Origin: Heliopora coerulea
Lineage: Eukaryota; Cnidaria; Anthozoa; Scleralcyonacea; Helioporidae
Reading direction: 5' to 3'
NCBI GenBank assembly: GCA_030142905.1
Contig: JASJOG010000083.1
Span: forward strand, 1 to 64,000
DNA length: 64,000 nt
Part shown: one piece after another, positions 62,191 through 64,000 of the stretch
How the letters are laid out: every line of letters begins with the position of its first letter
Numbering within the stretch: position 1 is the stretch's first letter
Position numbers and translations under genes: made by a program
The notes under the pieces: generated by a model
Seen by the model: only the letters and a program-made list of their open reading frames with translations
Told to the model about the DNA's origin: nothing
The model's database searches: none

Positions 62191-63250
62191 TCAAGGATAA
62201 AAATGGGTGCCCAGCACAAAACGCGGAATAAAGCAATGACAAGGATAAAAATGAAGTTTTATTATGTGCACTAACGTTTCGTCGCATCACGCAACATCAT
62301 CAGAGTGGAGATATAATTACAGTTTACAGTGAATAAATAGATAGCTAGAGGTATTATATTACAGGAAGTTATAATTCTGAAATACGAAATAACAGTGTAA
62401 GAATACTAAAATAACGAAAGAGGAACACAGCTAAGATTGCCACTTAAAGATGGTTTAAGTTTTGAGATTAAGAGGCTTTCTCTTTTCAAAAGTTCAGGGG
62501 TTGAATTGCAAGAAGAAAGAGTTTTGAAATCGTCAAGAGATCCAGAGTGGCCAGTTTCGCCTATTTCGGTAAGATGTGACAGAACGCTAGGACGGTGAAG
62601 GATTAAGACGTTTTTTTGCCAGTAAGGGCAGAGATTCCCAAATGATCCGAGACCCGTGTGTGTAAATGTATATCGCAACGTAGTTCACTCAGTCAAAACA
62701 AAAAGAACAGAAAAATTTCGTTTTCAGGTCTAATTTCTCTTTATGACGTAACGCTAACTAGTTTTGACACTCCTTAACTGAAAAGTGTAAGAGTTTCTTG
62801 AATTGCTTGCGAGAAAAATCATGGTAATGAGTTGTGTTAGGAAAAAGATGATTGATTACTATGTCAGTGGTTTCGTCAACTGGGATGTTAGTGAAAAGAG
62901 GTGATGTCGAAACTGTCCATGTGGTTAGAATCAAACTTTAAGTTCAGTAACTCTTGAACAAAAGAGTCACCTACCACATATATACCAGAAGAGATGGGAC
63001 GGAGAAGGGGGAAAAGGAATTTGGCAATCTTGTAGGAATGAGTGTTGATGGAAAAAAGAATAGGTGGGAAGAGGACCGTTATTTTTATGTATTTTAGAAA
63101 GTCCGTAAAGAATGCCAGTTCGAGAACCAGTAGGAAAGAGTTTTTCGTAGGTTGTTCGGGAGATAGATCCACCTGACCGAACGAGACCTGATGGACCTGA
63201 ACGAGGGAACGTGTGGATCCCGTGAACCTCGCACCATGATCCGCCACCGC
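62191..63250 (-). pseudogene. Penelope-like retroelement relic (RT plus C-terminal end)
   Basis: On the minus strand, 63247-62888 has reverse-transcriptase fragments: PPILFSINTHSYKIAKFL with LFPLLRP, and MDSFDIT, which after a frameshift continues SLFTNIPVDETTDIVINHLF and KQFKKLLHFSVKEC (to about 62765). The central RT part is missing. After the 107-bp repeat, 62678-62406 resembles the C-terminal part beyond the endonuclease (GHSGSLDDF, LLKRESLLISKLKPSLSGNL). The segment is followed by 'aacgtttcgtcgcatcacgc' on the plus strand, which resembles the GDA-R-ETL ending of such elements. Frameshifts and the deletion make it non-functional. Confidence 0.68.
62665..62769. repeat. Direct repeat copy B (about 107 bp)
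   Basis: The second copy of the 61439-61550 segment. It sits exactly where the middle of the reverse-transcriptase relic is missing. Confidence 0.85.
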
Positions 63251-64000
63251 TAATGACCTCTAGTTTCTAATTTATTCTATGCCACGTCATACACAAAAAT
63301 TTAGCCGTCCCAACATTCATTGTGACGCGAGATGCAGACGAGACGTACGACTTCTGTTTTCATAAAAAAGCTGAGTTAGTGTTTTAGAAGTTTCCGTTTT
63401 CTTTAAAAAAAGTAAAGTGAATCAGGGAAATGTTGACATACGTGAAGCACTGTCGTAAATCTTAGGGATCGTTCGCAGCTCTTCGAAAATGTGCCAAGGA
63501 CACAAGAACAAGCAATTTTCAATTGCTTTCGAGCTCAGCGTGACATTTGATTGAATTAATAACATGAAGATACCCGGACGAACTGGTGATCCAATAGACT
63601 GGCTATATGTAGTTAATACTGCTACGTTACATTACATTAATATTCGTGAACCTTTGTCTTAATACATAGCCACGCCACGCTTAACAAGCCTTTTTATGAT
63701 AAACGAAACTTCTGTTTAAACTGTGCTGAAATGAAGTATCTTAATTAGGCAGGGACGAATCACGGTTATCTCTGATTGAAATCACAATAATGAGACATTT
63801 CTGGTTTGGGGATATGCCTTGCAGGGGTACAGAGTATTAAGAAGGGATCATAAAATCCCAAATGTAATGGGTCATTGCTCTCATTCGAAAACGTCTTATT
63901 CATGCAAACTTGTTGATTCACAGTAAGGTGGGGTGATTCCGTTACTTTGTTTGCTGTCGAACCGATTTTACGTCACTTCGTGGTTGGAATTTGCATGTAG
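63251..64000. other. Gene-free right end of the window
   Basis: No open frame of interest, repeat or RNA gene recognised. Confidence 0.5.

Noticed and set aside
61439..62769. The 107-bp direct repeats as LTRs of a retroelement
   Set aside because: They are too short, lack TG...CA ends, and no gag/pol or primer-binding site lies between them.

Overview
The window is eukaryotic nuclear DNA from an invertebrate animal. It has multi-exon genes with GT-AG introns, animal gene families, a tRNA-derived SINE, a Penelope-like retroelement relic and cut-and-paste transposons. The mobile elements and gene forms fit an anthozoan cnidarian such as a stony coral best. That placement is inference, because no species marker is present.

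Layout. (1) 1-11,092 is a satellite array of about 66 head-to-tail copies of a 168-bp, AT-rich monomer, running off the left edge. It decays through two degenerate copies to about 11,335. (2) 11,574-12,118 holds a second tandem repeat of about 180 bp with a conserved hairpin, and 12,226-12,500 a cluster of short palindromes. (3) 12,500-18,472 shows no gene. (4) 18,473-38,483 (+) is a complete secreted metalloprotease of the ADAMTS family. I assembled it as 23 coding exons and 1029 aa with every splice phase consistent. Its introns carry two MITEs, a SINE, a hAT-like MITE, a tRNA-like sequence and several simple repeats. (5) 39,495-40,985 (-) is CTU2, a tRNA thiolation subunit, in one uninterrupted exon. 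(6) 41,105-43,410 is a transposon bounded by 35-bp perfect inverted repeats. It carries a broken integrase gene and lies between the divergent CTU2 and NDUFA13 genes. (7) 43,601-44,585 (+) is NDUFA13/GRIM-19 of respiratory complex I. (8) 45,715-48,750 (-) is a seven-exon, 484-aa protein resembling axonemal microtubule stabilisers. (9) 49,362-50,745 (+) is PCLAF/PAF15, the PCNA-associated factor, head-to-head with gene 8. (10) 52,179-60,517 (-) is casein kinase 1 gamma in 11 coding exons. One of its introns holds a near-perfect 59-bp hairpin. (11) 60,518-64,000 is gene-poor and contains a decayed Penelope-like retroelement.

The genes do not form one pathway. They are housekeeping or widely conserved animal genes: tRNA wobble modification, respiration, cilia, DNA replication/repair and kinase signalling, plus one extracellular-matrix protease. 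The most unusual content is the satellite with its higher-order structure, the transposon placed in what would otherwise be a roughly 310-bp shared CTU2/NDUFA13 promoter, the related MITEs 18 kb away, and a PAF15 in which one of the two conserved ubiquitin-acceptor lysines aligns to arginine. I found no clear sign of a wholly new biological system.
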